The notes: a model not told the origin generated them from the sequence alone. A DNA stretch of 64,000 bases from DASXMR01 sp036495525 (GCA_036495525.1 DASXMR010000050.1:118672-182671); one strand, 5' to 3'; shown: positions 7,010 to 17,158, counted from the first letter of the stretch. Program-made: numbers and translations.

Positions 7010-8084
7010 GCGCCGCCAGCACCGCGTCGAGCGCGGCACGGAAGGCCGCCATCTCGGCCGGCGTGCCGATGCTGACCCGCAGCCAGCCGGCGGGGCCGGT
7101 CTCGCGGATCAGCACGCCCCGCTCCAGCAGGCCCTGCCAGACCTCGTGCGGGTCGCTGAACGTGCCGAACAGCACGAAGTTGGTATCCGAGTCGGCCGCG
7201 GTCAGGCCGCGCTCGCGCAGCCAGCCGACCAGCGCGTCCCGCTCGGCGCAGATCTTCGCCACGTTCGCCAGCAGCTCGGCTGACCGGCCGAGCGCGGCCC
7301 GCGCGGTGGCCTGGGTCAGCGCCGACAGGTGGTAAGGCAGCCGGACCAGGAGCAGCCCGCCGATCACCTCAGGCGCGCCGGCCAGGTAGCCGAGCCTGGC
7401 GCCGGCCAGGGCGAAAGCCTTGGACATGGTGCGCACCACGACCAGAGCGGGAAAGCGCGGCAGCAGCGCCAGCGCGGTGCCCTCGGCGTCGCGGGCGAAC
7501 TCGGCGTAGGCCTCGTCCACCACCACCATGCCTGGCGCGGCCTCGCACGCTGCCTCGATCACCGGCAGCGGCAGCGCGGTGCCGGTCGGGTTGTTGGGCG
7601 AGGTGAGGAACACCACGTCGCTGGCGTGCTCGCGAATCGCGGCGACGACCTTGCCCGCCTCGAGCCGGAAGTCGTCTTCCCGGCCGCCGCCCACCCAGCG
7701 GGTCCCGGTGGTCGCCGAGATGACCGGGTGCATCGAGTAGGACGGCTCGAAGCCGAGCGCGCTGCGGCCTGGCCAGCCGAACGCCTGCAGCAGCTGCTGG
7801 ATGATCTCGTTCGACCCGTTGGCCGCCCACACCTGGCTGGCGGTGAGCCCGTGGCCGAGGTAGCCGGCCAGGTCCTCGCGCAGCCTGGTCGCGTCCCGGT
7901 CGGGATAGCGGTTCAGCCGGGCGGCAGCGGCGGCGGCCGCGGCCGCGATGTCGCTGACCAGCCCGGCCGACGGCGGGTAGGGGTTCTCGTTGGTGTTCAG
8001 CCGCACCGCCGCGCTGAGCTGGGGCGCGCCATAGGGCTTGCGGCCGGCCAGGTCGTCGCGCAGCGGCGGGAGCAGGGCGGTCAT
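6996..8084 (-). CDS. hisC: Histidinol-phosphate aminotransferase
   Basis: 362 residues, fold-type I PLP enzyme. RLNTNENPYPPS at the N-terminus, FLTSPNNPTGTALP (Asn/Asp cofactor region), VVDEAYAEFA and the PLP lysine in TMSKAFALAGARLGYLAG are all present, with the C-terminal Arg region WLRVSIGTPAEM. It converts imidazole-acetol phosphate plus glutamate to histidinol phosphate. Its ATG overlaps the hisD stop (ATGA). The 3-prime end lies in the tandem repeat, which has replaced the last residues with a short Ala-rich tail (VLAARAVP). Confidence 0.94.
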   Translation of the reverse strand: MTALLPPLRDDLAGRKPYGAPQLSAAVRLNTNENPYPPSAGLVSDIAAAAAAAAARLNRYPDRDATRLREDLAGYLGHGLTASQVWAANGSNEIIQQLLQAFGWPGRSALGFEPSYSMHPVISATTGTRWVGGGREDDFRLEAGKVVAAIREHASDVVFLTSPNNPTGTALPLPVIEAACEAAPGMVVVDEAYAEFARDAEGTALALLPRFPALVVVRTMSKAFALAGARLGYLAGAPEVIGGLLLVRLPYHLSALTQATARAALGRSAELLANVAKICAERDALVGWLRERGLTAADSDTNFVLFGTFSDPHEVWQGLLERGVLIRETGPAGWLRVSIGTPAEMAAFRAALDAVLAARAVP

Positions 8085-9406
8085 GGCACCTCCGGTGAGC
8101 TGGCCGGCACCCTGGCGCGGACGGCGGCGACGTGCGCGGCCAGATCCTCGGCCGCGCCGAGCGCGTCGATGTGCGCGGCCGCGTCAGCCAGCGCGGACTT
8201 GTCGCACTCGACCACGTGAATGTTGCGCAGGAACGAGAGCACCGACAGCCCGCCGGAGTGCCGCGCGGTGCCGCCGGTTGGCAGCACGTGGTTGGAGCCG
8301 GCCAGGTAATCGCCGAGCGAGACCGGCGCGTAGCGGCCGACGAAGACCGCGCCGGCATTGCTGACCCGGCGGGCCAGGCTGGCCGCGTCAGCGGCCTGGA
8401 TCTCCAGGTTCTCCGGCGCCCACGCGTCGGCCACGGCGAGCGCCGCGTCCAGGTCGTCGGCCAGCACGCAGGCCGACTGCCCGGCCAGCGCCTGCCGCAC
8501 CCGCTCGCTGTGCCTGGTCAGCGGGACTTGCCTGGCCAGCTCGGCGTCGACCAGATCGGGCAGCGCCTGGTCGGCGCAGATGAGCAGGCAGGCAGCCAGC
8601 GGGTCGTGCTCGGCCTGGGCGATGAGGTCGGCGGCGACCAGGGCCGGCTCAGCGGTGCCATCGGCGATGATCGCGATCTCCGTCGGTCCTGCCTCGGCGT
8701 CGGTCGCGACGGTGCCGCGCAGCACCCGCTTGGCCGCGGCGACGTAGACGTTGCCCGGCCCGGTGATGACGTCGGCTGGCGGGCAGCTGGCCGTGCCGTA
8801 GCCGAGCATCGCGATGGCCTGCGCGCCGCCGGCCGCGTGCACCTCGGTGACGTCGAGCAGCGCGCAGGCGGCGAGCACCGCCGGGTGCGGCAGCCCGCCG
8901 CGGTCGGCCTGCGGCGGCGAGGCGACCGCGATCTGCGGCACGCCGGCCACCTGCGCCGGGATGACGTTCATCACCACCGACGACGGATAGGCGACCAGCC
9001 CGCCGGGCACGTACACGCCTGCCCTGGCCACTGGCGCGTACCGCTCGGTGACGCGCAGGCCGGGGGCGACGCTGGTGACCAGCGCGGCTGGCAGCTGCGC
9101 CTCGTGCACCGCCCGAGCGCGCCTGGCGGCCTCGGCCAGCGCGTCGCGCAACGGCGGGCGCAGGCCAGCGAGAGCGTCGTCCAGCGCCTGCTGCGGCACC
9201 GGCGTGGCGGCCAGGTCGACCCCGTCGAGCTGCCTGGTGTAGTCACGGACCGCGTCGGCGCCGCGCGCCTGCACGTCCTCGCAGATGGACCGCACCTGGG
9301 CCACCGCGGCGTCGACGTCAAGGGCGGCCCGCGGCAGCAGGCCGGCCAGCCCGCCGCTGCTCAGCGAGCCAGGCGGCCGGCCGCGCAGATCGACCCTTGA
9401 CAGCAC
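8081..9406 (-). CDS. hisD: Histidinol dehydrogenase
   Basis: 441 residues, normal length. Catalyses the last two NAD-dependent oxidations to histidine. Signatures include VYVPGGLVAYPSSVVMNVIP, ITGPGNVYVAAAKRVL, DAEAGPTEIAIIADG, DLIAQAEHDPLA (zinc and catalytic region with Gln and His) and GSNHVLPTGGTARHSGGLSV. It is the first gene of the leftward his cluster and is intact. Upstream is a long perfect palindrome shared with the divergent phosphatase gene. Confidence 0.95.
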   Translation of the reverse strand: MLSRVDLRGRPPGSLSSGGLAGLLPRAALDVDAAVAQVRSICEDVQARGADAVRDYTRQLDGVDLAATPVPQQALDDALAGLRPPLRDALAEAARRARAVHEAQLPAALVTSVAPGLRVTERYAPVARAGVYVPGGLVAYPSSVVMNVIPAQVAGVPQIAVASPPQADRGGLPHPAVLAACALLDVTEVHAAGGAQAIAMLGYGTASCPPADVITGPGNVYVAAAKRVLRGTVATDAEAGPTEIAIIADGTAEPALVAADLIAQAEHDPLAACLLICADQALPDLVDAELARQVPLTRHSERVRQALAGQSACVLADDLDAALAVADAWAPENLEIQAADAASLARRVSNAGAVFVGRYAPVSLGDYLAGSNHVLPTGGTARHSGGLSVLSFLRNIHVVECDKSALADAAAHIDALGAAEDLAAHVAAVRARVPASSPEVP

Positions 9407-9476
9407 GTGCCCAAGCGTAACGGGCAGGTCATGGCCGCCAGCCGAGGCGGCCGGCCCGCTGAACGGCGCGTGACAG

Positions 9477-9511
9477 GCAGCCGGCCAGCGCGGTAAATGC
9501 TGGCCGGCTGC
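9477..9511. promoter_or_regulatory. Perfect 13-bp inverted repeat between divergent hisD and phosphatase genes
   Basis: GCAGCCGGCCAGC (9477-9489) and its exact complement (9499-9511) flank a 9-base A/T-containing loop, gcggtaaat. It lies between two divergently transcribed genes, so an ordinary terminator role is not expected; an operator or cruciform-forming site is possible. Function is not established. Confidence 0.5.
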
Positions 9512-9547
9512 GCGACCGCAACGCCGGCATCACCGAGAATGGGTCGT

Positions 9548-10321
9548 ATGACCTGGATCGACCTCGATGGCGCCGTCAACGTCCGCGACCTCGGCGGGCT
9601 GCCGGCTGACGGGCACCGGATCGCCGGCGGCAGGCTGCTGCGCGGCGACAACCTGCAGGACCTGACGCCAGCCGACGTGCAGAAGCTGGTCAGCGGCGTG
9701 GGCGTGACCACGGTGGTCGACCTGCGCAGCCCGCAGGAGGTCAAGCTCGAGGGACCGGGTCCGCTGACCACGGTCGGCTCGGTCCGGCACGCCTATCATT
9801 CGATGCTGCCCGAGCGCGGCACGAACACCGACGTGGTCGCCGACGCGGTGGCGCTGAGTCGCCGCGCGGCCAGCCTGGAGCGCTATCCGGACGACGCGCG
9901 GACCGGCTCCTATCTCGGCTACCTGGAGGACCGGCCCGATCAGGTGGTCGCCGCGCTGCTGGCGATCGCCGCCTCGCCGGGCGCCGCGCTGGTGAACTGC
10001 GCTGCCGGGAAGGACCGCACCGGCGTCATCGTGGCGATGGCGCTGACCGTGGCCGGCGTGGACCGCGACACGGTGATCGCCGACTACGCAGCCACCGGCG
10101 AGCGCACCGAGGCCATCCTCGCTCGGCTGCGCTCCTCCCCCACCTACGCCGCTGACCTGCTCGGCCACGTGGACGAGGACCACACGCCGCGGCCGGAGAC
10201 GATGGCGGCCTTCCTCGACTCGGTGCAGCAGCGCTACGGCGGCGTGCTGGCGTGGCTGGCTGACCACGGCTTCGGCGAGTCCGATGCGGACCTGCTCAGG
10301 GCGCGGCTACTCGGCAGCTGA
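9548..10321 (+). CDS. Tyrosine-protein phosphatase (Y_phosphatase3 family)
   Basis: 257 residues. N-terminal NVRDLGG motif and RLLRGDNLQDL are characteristic of the family related to mycobacterial PtpB. The P-loop is NCAAGKDRTG near residues 158-167, with nucleophilic Cys and Arg in CX5R. The C-terminal helices include HVDEDHTPRPETMAAFLDSV. Start at ATG 9548 gives the usual N-terminus; the 17 codons upstream are not family-like. Probable role: dephosphorylation of phosphotyrosine or phosphoinositide, target unknown. It is convergent with the GH13 gene and shares a terminator hairpin with it. Confidence 0.9.
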   Translation: MTWIDLDGAVNVRDLGGLPADGHRIAGGRLLRGDNLQDLTPADVQKLVSGVGVTTVVDLRSPQEVKLEGPGPLTTVGSVRHAYHSMLPERGTNTDVVADAVALSRRAASLERYPDDARTGSYLGYLEDRPDQVVAALLAIAASPGAALVNCAAGKDRTGVIVAMALTVAGVDRDTVIADYAATGERTEAILARLRSSPTYAADLLGHVDEDHTPRPETMAAFLDSVQQRYGGVLAWLADHGFGESDADLLRARLLGS

Positions 10322-10347
10322 CCGGCGCGCTGGCCGGCGACCGGTCA
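10319..10347. terminator. Bidirectional hairpin over two converging stop codons
   Basis: TGACCGG (10319-10325) pairs perfectly with CCGGTCA (10341-10347). The stem overlaps the stop codon of the phosphatase gene on one side and of the glucosidase gene on the other. No T tract. Confidence 0.55.
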
Positions 10348-11964
10348 TCCGCCAGCCGGGTACCTGGCGATCAGCCCCTCCCACGGCTGCAGCAGCGGGC
10401 TGCCGATTTCTGCCTGCGAGGTCCGCAGCAGCACCTCAGGCCCGCCCTGGCCGCCCGGCTCCGGCCAGGCAGCCGGCCTCGGCTCGCCGGTGAAGTTGCC
10501 CAGCACCAGCAGGCCGCCTGACCGGTAGGCCCACTGGCCGTCCGGCGCCGGCAGCGCCTGGTAACCCGCCTGCCGGCCGCCGAGCTCGGCCCGGCGCAGG
10601 CCGAGCAGCCGGCGGCAGAGCGACAGCAGTGACGCGCTGTCCGCCCGCTGGCCAGCCACCGTCCTGGCCGCGTCCGGTGCCCGGCCGTCGGCGGAGACCG
10701 GCAGCCACGGGGTGACGCCCGGCGCGGAGAACCCGGCGCCCGGCGAGGAGTCCCACGGCATCGGCGTCCTGGCCCGGTCCCTGACCCCCTGCGGGTTGCG
10801 GCCGCTGCTGGTCATCACGTCTCGCCGCAGGGCCGGCGGCACGTCGACGTCGGACATGCCGATCTCGTCGCCGTAGTAGAGCACGGTGGTGCCCGGCAGG
10901 GTGGCGAGCACGAGCAGTGCCAGCGCGATCTTGCGCTGGTCGCCGTCGCACCACCGGGACGCGAGCCGGCCCACGTCGTGGTTGGACGCGGTCCAGACCG
11001 GGCACGCGCCGCCCGGCAGCGCGGCGAGCGTGCGGTTCACCACCGAGGACAGCGCGGCGGCGGTGAAGTCGGCGAACACGAACGGGAAGTTGAACGCGAG
11101 CTGCAGCTCATCGTTCACGCCGTAGAAAGCGGCCAGCTTGTGCGGGTCGCCGACCCAGGTCTCGCCGAGCAGGAGTCGCGGCGGGCTGGCCCGCTCGGCT
11201 ATCGCCCGCCAGTCGCGGAACACCTGGTGCGACTCGGGCCGGTTCGCGCTGTACACCGGGCGCAGCCCGAACCGGCCCTGCAGCGGGTCGGGCTCGGCCA
11301 GCGGCGGGTTGTCGCGCAGCTCGGCGTCCTTGTACAGGCCGTGCGCGACGTCGATACGGAACCCGGCCACCCCGCGGGCGAACCAGAACTCGATGATCTG
11401 CCTGAATTCCTCGTGCACCGCTGGCAGCCACCAGTTCAGGTCGGGCTGGCTGGCGAGGTAGTTATGCAGGTAGTACTGCCCGGTGGCGGGATGCCACTGC
11501 CAGGCGGGCGCGCCGGTGGCGTCCAGCCAGTTGTTCGGCGGGCCGCCGCCGGGCGCCGGGTCGGCCCAGACGTAGTAGTCGCGGTGCGCCGCGTCGCGGC
11601 CGGCCGCGGCGTCGACGAACCAGGGATGCGCCGAGCTGGTGTGGTTGGGCACCAGGTCGAGCAGCACCCGCAGGCCGCGCTCGGCTGCCTGCTCGATCAG
11701 CGCGTCCAGGTCGGCGAGCGTGCCGAGGTCGGGGTGCACGCCGCAGTAATCGCTGACGTCGTAGCCCCAGTCCTGGTCGGGTGACGGCATCGTCGGCGAC
11801 AGCCAGATGCCGTCCACGCCGAGCCAGGACAGGTGGTCGAGGCGCTCGATGATCCCCGGCAGGTCGCCGTACCCGTCATCGCCTGAGTCTCGCCAGGACC
11901 GCACGTAGATCTGGTACAGCACGGCGCCCTGCCACCACGGTGCCGCTGGGGTCGTGCCGTTCAT
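10345..11964 (-). CDS. GH13 alpha-glucosidase (oligo-1,6-glucosidase/alpha-amylase family)
   Basis: 539 residues. N-terminal WWQGAVLYQIYVRSW, GYGDLPGIIERLDHL and DGIWLSPTMPSPDQDWGYDV are typical of GH13 exo-alpha-glucosidases. Catalytic residues: nucleophile Asp in GFRIDVAHGL, acid Glu in LLLGETWV, and HD in ASNHDVGR. The C-terminal beta domain is present. Start at ATG 11964 follows GGGAGGC; the open frame to 12315 is not family-like. No signal peptide, so it is cytoplasmic and could hydrolyse alpha-glucosides imported by the ABC system encoded at 12453-16792 on the same strand. Confidence 0.92.
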   Translation of the reverse strand: MNGTTPAAPWWQGAVLYQIYVRSWRDSGDDGYGDLPGIIERLDHLSWLGVDGIWLSPTMPSPDQDWGYDVSDYCGVHPDLGTLADLDALIEQAAERGLRVLLDLVPNHTSSAHPWFVDAAAGRDAAHRDYYVWADPAPGGGPPNNWLDATGAPAWQWHPATGQYYLHNYLASQPDLNWWLPAVHEEFRQIIEFWFARGVAGFRIDVAHGLYKDAELRDNPPLAEPDPLQGRFGLRPVYSANRPESHQVFRDWRAIAERASPPRLLLGETWVGDPHKLAAFYGVNDELQLAFNFPFVFADFTAAALSSVVNRTLAALPGGACPVWTASNHDVGRLASRWCDGDQRKIALALLVLATLPGTTVLYYGDEIGMSDVDVPPALRRDVMTSSGRNPQGVRDRARTPMPWDSSPGAGFSAPGVTPWLPVSADGRAPDAARTVAGQRADSASLLSLCRRLLGLRRAELGGRQAGYQALPAPDGQWAYRSGGLLVLGNFTGEPRPAAWPEPGGQGGPEVLLRTSQAEIGSPLLQPWEGLIARYPAGG

Positions 11965-12060
11965 CTGCCTCCCGTCGCGGGGCGCGCCCGCTCCCCCGCC
12001 AGGCCGCTGGGCGGCCGGTCCGCCTTGCCAGCCTGGCCGTGGCCGGCCGAGACTGGGCGG

Positions 12061-12444
12061 ATGGTCCTCGCGGAGTTCGCCGTGGTGGTCCTGCTGCCCA
12101 CCGCGATCGGCGGTGCCGTGCTGTACGGCACGCGCGCCTTGCGGTGGCTGGCTGGCCGGCGTGGCAGGCCGGCCCCGGCCGAGCCTGCCGGGCAGCTGGC
12201 CGCCCGGCTGCGCCGGCTCAGGTCCGAGCTGGAGCATACCGAGTGCCAGCACGGCATGATCGCCAAGCAGCACCATCTGCGTGCCCTGCGCGGCGCCTAC
12301 GCTGACACGCTGCACGCAGCGTGCGAGCGCACCGGGGTCGTCCCGCCTGACGGCGGGATGGCCGCCAGTCAGGCCGAGATCTACCGGGCGGAGGCGCAGC
12401 TGCGCCAGCGCGGCGTGGACGTGCGCGAGGGGGCCGCGCGCTGA
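12061..12444 (+). CDS. Small membrane-anchored coiled-coil protein, function unknown
   Basis: 127 residues. One N-terminal transmembrane helix (LAEFAVVVLLPTAIGGAVLY), then a basic stretch and a helical region rich in Leu, Arg and Glu (LAARLRRLRSELEHTECQHG and a second Glu/Gln/Arg-rich helix near the end). I do not recognise a family. It lies alone on the plus strand between the glucosidase and the sugar importer and ends at a hairpin. GC-rich codon use is like its neighbours. Start at ATG 12061 has only a weak ribosome site; a start 36 bases upstream is also open. Confidence 0.6.
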   Translation: MVLAEFAVVVLLPTAIGGAVLYGTRALRWLAGRRGRPAPAEPAGQLAARLRRLRSELEHTECQHGMIAKQHHLRALRGAYADTLHAACERTGVVPPDGGMAASQAEIYRAEAQLRQRGVDVREGAAR

Positions 12445-12452
12445 CCGCCAGG

Positions 12453-12457
<5 letters not shown>
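12440..12457. terminator. Bidirectional hairpin between converging genes
   Basis: GCTGACC (12440-12446) pairs with GGTCAGC (12451-12457) around a 4-base loop, overlapping both stop codons. No T tract. Confidence 0.55.
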
Positions 12458-13661
<1,204 letters not shown>

Positions 13662-13679
13662 AGTTGCTCCTTACCCGCC

Positions 13680-14519
13680 TTAGCCCTTGACCGCGCCTGA
13701 GGTCAGCCCGGCCACGATCCGCCGCTGGAAGAACAGCACGAAGATGATGATCGGGATGGTGATGACAACCGCGGCAGCGGCGATCGGCCCGGTCGGCGTC
13801 GTGAACTGCGAGCTGCCGCTGAAGAAGGCCAGCGCGGCCGGCGCGGTCCGCGAGCTGATCGTCGAGGTGAACGAGATCGCAAAGAGAAACTCGTTCCAGC
13901 AGAACAGGAATACCAGGATCGCGGTGGTCACCATGCCGGGCGCCGCCAGCGGGGCGATGACCCTGGTGAAGGCCTGGAACGGGGTCGCGCCGTCCACCTT
14001 CGCCGCCTTCTCCAGCTCCCACGGGATCTCCCGGAAGAATGCGGACAGGATGTAGATGCCGAGCGGCAGCCCGAACGCCACGTACGGGATGATCAGCCCT
14101 GGCCAGGTGTTGAACAGCCCGAGCGCCCGCTCGATGTTGAACAGGGGCGTGACCAGGGAGATGGTCGGGAACGTGGCGATCAGCAGCGCCATCCCAATCA
14201 GCAGCCCCTTGCCGGGAAAGGCGAGCCGAGCCACCGCGTAAGCGGCCATGGAGGCCAGCAGCACGGCGATCACCGTGGAGATCACGCCGATCCCGATGGA
14301 GTTGATCAGCGGCCTGATGAACTGACTGCTCTGCAGGATGCCGCTGTAGTTGGACCAGGTCCACTGCTTGGGCCAGAAGCTGGCATCGGTGATCGCGGAC
14401 GGAGTTTTGAACGACAGCGCGATGATCCACAGCACCGGGATAAGGGTCAGCGCCACGGCGACGAGGTTGGCTACTCCCCAGCCGGCCTTCTGCCTGGGCG
14501 TCGAGGTAACGGCGGCCAT
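13680..14519 (-). CDS. Sugar ABC importer permease, MalG/SugB type
   Basis: 279 residues, six transmembrane helices. The cytoplasmic EAA loop reads ELEKAAKVDGATPFQAFTRV, followed by IAPLAAPGMVTTAILVF, the standard MalG pattern contacting the ATPase. Ends in RRIVAGLTSGAVKG, the conserved C-terminus of this permease class. Lies between its partner permease (3-base gap) and the ATPase (18-base gap) in one operon. Confidence 0.94.
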   Translation of the reverse strand: MAAVTSTPRQKAGWGVANLVAVALTLIPVLWIIALSFKTPSAITDASFWPKQWTWSNYSGILQSSQFIRPLINSIGIGVISTVIAVLLASMAAYAVARLAFPGKGLLIGMALLIATFPTISLVTPLFNIERALGLFNTWPGLIIPYVAFGLPLGIYILSAFFREIPWELEKAAKVDGATPFQAFTRVIAPLAAPGMVTTAILVFLFCWNEFLFAISFTSTISSRTAPAALAFFSGSSQFTTPTGPIAAAAVVITIPIIIFVLFFQRRIVAGLTSGAVKG

Positions 14520-14522
14520 CGG

Positions 14523-15470
14523 TCACCGCCCGCCCTGGTTCGCGCCCGGTGCGGCGGTGCCGAAACCGCGGATGAACAGCACCGCGATGATCGCCACGCA
14601 GATGAAGATCAGGATCGAGATGGCCGACCCGATGCCCAGGTTCAGCGCGTTGAACAGGTTGTCGTAGCCCAGGATCGACACCGAGCCGGTGCCGTTGCCG
14701 CCTGCGGTGAGGATGAAGATGTTGTCGAAGATCCGGAACGCGTCGAGCGTCCGGAACAGCAACGCGACCAGGATCGCCGGCTTGATCAGCGGCAGCGTGA
14801 TCCTGGTGAACCGCTGCCACGCGTTCGCCCCGTCCACCTTGGCCGCCCGGTCCAGGTCGTCAGGCACCAGCGCGAGCCCGGCCAGTAGCAGCAGCGCCAT
14901 GAACGGCGTGGTCTTCCACACCTCCGCCAGGATGATCACCCCGATCGCCTGGCCGGTGTGGCTCAGCGGCGCCGCGTTGCCGAACGCGGCCGACAGGTAG
15001 CCCTGGCTGGGCGTCCAGGCGTACTGCCAGCTGTAGGCAGCGGCGACGGTCACGATGCCGTACGGGATCAGCGCCGCGGTGCGTACCGTGCCCCGGCCGA
15101 AGATAGTGCGGTACATGAGCAGCGCGAGCAGCATTCCCAGGACCAGCTCGATGGCCACCGAGACCACCGTGATGATCACCGTGACGACCAGCGCGTGCCA
15201 CCAGAACGGCGAGGTCAGCACAGCCTGGTAGTTGCTCACCCCGACGAACTTGACCAGGTTGGGGAACTCCAGGTTGTAGCGCTGCAGCGACAGGTAGACC
15301 GCGTAGCCGATCGGGTAGGCGGTCACCGCGATCATCACGATCACCGCCGGGGCGCACAGCAGCCAGCCGAGCCGGCGCTCCGAGCGAGCGCCCTCCGACA
15401 GCGGCGCGCGGCGCCGGCGGCCCGTCGTCACCGGCGCGGTGCTGACCTCAGCGCGGGCGGTGTCGCTCAT
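14523..15470 (-). CDS. Sugar ABC importer permease, MalF/SugA type
   Basis: 315 residues with six transmembrane helices after an Arg-rich cytoplasmic N-terminus. The EAA loop is LDRAAKVDGANAWQRFTRIT followed by LPLIKPAILVALLFRTLDAF. The ATG at 15470 overlaps the binding-protein TGA (ATGA), so I reject the much longer open frame, which runs through the binding-protein gene in another phase. Pairs with the 13680-14519 permease to form the channel. Confidence 0.94.
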   Translation of the reverse strand: MSDTARAEVSTAPVTTGRRRRAPLSEGARSERRLGWLLCAPAVIVMIAVTAYPIGYAVYLSLQRYNLEFPNLVKFVGVSNYQAVLTSPFWWHALVVTVIITVVSVAIELVLGMLLALLMYRTIFGRGTVRTAALIPYGIVTVAAAYSWQYAWTPSQGYLSAAFGNAAPLSHTGQAIGVIILAEVWKTTPFMALLLLAGLALVPDDLDRAAKVDGANAWQRFTRITLPLIKPAILVALLFRTLDAFRIFDNIFILTAGGNGTGSVSILGYDNLFNALNLGIGSAISILIFICVAIIAVLFIRGFGTAAPGANQGGR

Positions 15471-16792
15471 GGGATCAGCCCCTTCCCCTGGAGGCCCTGG
15501 TTGAGCTGACTGACCATCTGCCGCTCGGTGCTGACCGGGTCGATGCCGCCCGGCGGCGAGACCAGGTGCGAGATGGTGATGGACAGGATCTGGTACAACG
15601 GCGTCCTCGGCCGGATGCTGGCGGTCTGCAGGCCGTGCAGGATGTCGGCGTGGAACGGGTAGGCGGCGAACAGTTTCGGGTTGCTGTAGAGGCTGACCAG
15701 CGTCGGCGGCAGCCCGCCGACGATCGCGTTGCGCAGCTGGCTCTCGGTGTTGCGCAGGCACAGTGCCGCCTGGTAGGCGAGCTGCGGGTGCCGCGAGTAC
15801 CTGCTGATCGCGAGGTTGGTGCCGCCGATGGTCACCCTGGCCGGCTTGCCGGCCACCGTCTGCGGATACGGCGCCCACTTGAAGTGCTTGAACAGCTGCG
15901 GCTGGTCGGCCTTCATCGACGGGTAGACGAACGGGTAGTTCAGCTCGAACGCCGCCGTGCCCGACTCCATCGCCAGCCGGTTGTCGTTCTCCATCTGCAC
16001 GTCCAGCGACGGGTCGGCGCCGACGGAGGTGGCCAGCCGCTTCATGATCGACAGCCCGGTGATGGCTGGCTTGCCAAGCGAGACGTTCTTGGAGTCGGGG
16101 GTCAGCACGCTGCCGCCGGCGCTGGCCAGCATCGTGTTGAACCAGACGGTCACGCCCTCGTACTGGGCGCCCTGGATCTCGATCAGGTGCGGCTTGTGCT
16201 GCCTGGCCAGCGCCTCCGAGTCGCTGATCATCTGCGCCCAGGTCTTCGGCGGCGTCTTGACCAGGTCGGAGCGGTACCACAGCAGCTGGGTGTTGGCGTT
16301 GTCGGGGACCGCGTAGAGCTTGCCCCGCCAGGTCGCGGTGTCCAGCATCGGCGCCAGCGTGTCGTGCGTGGCAGCCTGCAGGTTCGGCCCGGTCCACGGC
16401 AGAATCCAGCCGGCCTCGGCGAACTCCGGTGCCCAGGTCACGTCCAGGCCGAGAATGTCGAGCGAGCTGTCCCTGGCGGCAAGCCTCCTGGCCATCTGCT
16501 GCCGCTGCCCGTCGGAGGCGAGCGGCAGCTGCTGGTAGGACACCACGTACTTTCCGTGGCTCTGCGCGGTGCACGCCTTCGCGTCCTGCGCGGTGGCGCC
16601 GGACACGTCGGGCGCGTTGTAAAAGAAGAGCGTCACCGGGCCGCTGCCCGCCGCGCTGGTGCCGCACGCGGCCAGCCCCCCGGCCGCGAGCGCGCCGGCC
16701 AGCAGCACACCGCCCGCGCGCCCTGGCAACCGCCGCCACGCGCGCTCCCCTGCCGCCTCCCTGCGTCCCGCCAGGTGGCTGCGAAGCTTCAT
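15467..16792 (-). CDS. Sugar-binding lipoprotein of the ABC importer (LpqY-like)
   Basis: 441 residues. Starts at ATG 16792, six bases after GGAGGGG. A signal peptide ends in a lipobox GGLAACG, so the protein is a membrane-anchored extracellular solute-binding protein. The region QQMARRLAARDSSLDILGLD followed by VTWAPEFAEAGWILPW resembles the LpqY group, and the gene order (binding protein, MalF, MalG, ATPase) matches mycobacterial lpqY-sugABC, a trehalose recycling importer. Trehalose or another alpha-glucoside is therefore a reasonable guess, helped by the nearby GH13 gene, but is not proven. First gene of the operon. Confidence 0.88.
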   Translation of the reverse strand: MKLRSHLAGRREAAGERAWRRLPGRAGGVLLAGALAAGGLAACGTSAAGSGPVTLFFYNAPDVSGATAQDAKACTAQSHGKYVVSYQQLPLASDGQRQQMARRLAARDSSLDILGLDVTWAPEFAEAGWILPWTGPNLQAATHDTLAPMLDTATWRGKLYAVPDNANTQLLWYRSDLVKTPPKTWAQMISDSEALARQHKPHLIEIQGAQYEGVTVWFNTMLASAGGSVLTPDSKNVSLGKPAITGLSIMKRLATSVGADPSLDVQMENDNRLAMESGTAAFELNYPFVYPSMKADQPQLFKHFKWAPYPQTVAGKPARVTIGGTNLAISRYSRHPQLAYQAALCLRNTESQLRNAIVGGLPPTLVSLYSNPKLFAAYPFHADILHGLQTASIRPRTPLYQILSITISHLVSPPGGIDPVSTERQMVSQLNQGLQGKGLIP

Positions 16793-16919
16793 CGCCCCTC
16801 CAGCAACCGTGTCGGCCCCCTGTCGCGCTGGCCGGAAGTACCTGCAGTAACCCTGCCCCGAGCGCACGCGAATACTCAGAGCCGAGCACAACAAGTCACT
16901 GATCGATTACGCAAAGTCC

Positions 16920-17003
16920 TTACCTGGCAGCGGATGCGCCGGACGGCAGCATGCCCGTCACCGCCGCCAGGTCGGCGGCCAGCACGTTCAGCTTGAGCAG
17001 CAG
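16920..17003 (-). pseudogene. C-terminal fragment of an unidentified protein fused to the lysA stub
   Basis: In the frame one base off the lysA stub, the minus strand reads LLLKLNVLAADLAAVTGMLP and a short tail ending in TAA at 16920. It looks like a genuine protein C-terminus (amphipathic helix then a flexible tail) but has no start of its own: upstream in this frame is lysA sequence. I interpret it as the 3-prime end of a gene whose body was removed by the deletion that also truncated lysA. Family not recognised. Confidence 0.4.
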
Positions 17004-17158
17004 CCGCCGAGCACCAGGGCTCCATCGCGGCGCCGCGCGGTGGCCGGCCAGATCGCCGGGTCGATGGCGTTGACGTCAGCCGGCGGCGGCGGCGGCGGAC
17101 GGCCGGGCGGCAGCACGTCCGCGTGGCGCGGGCCCGCCGGGTGGGCGACGCGGCTCAT
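16988..17158 (-). pseudogene. lysA: lysA stub: first ~52 codons of diaminopimelate decarboxylase
   Basis: ATG 17158, preceded by GGAG, begins SRVAHPAGPRHADVLPPGRP, then PPADVNAIDPAIWPATARR and DGALVLGG. This is the conserved N-terminus of actinobacterial LysA (SAHPAGPRHADVLP, then ALDxxxWPxT, then DGxLxxGG). The next expected element, the start of the PLP barrel, is missing; the frame ends four codons later. The remaining ~400 residues are absent from the window, so the gene is broken here. Confidence 0.8.
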
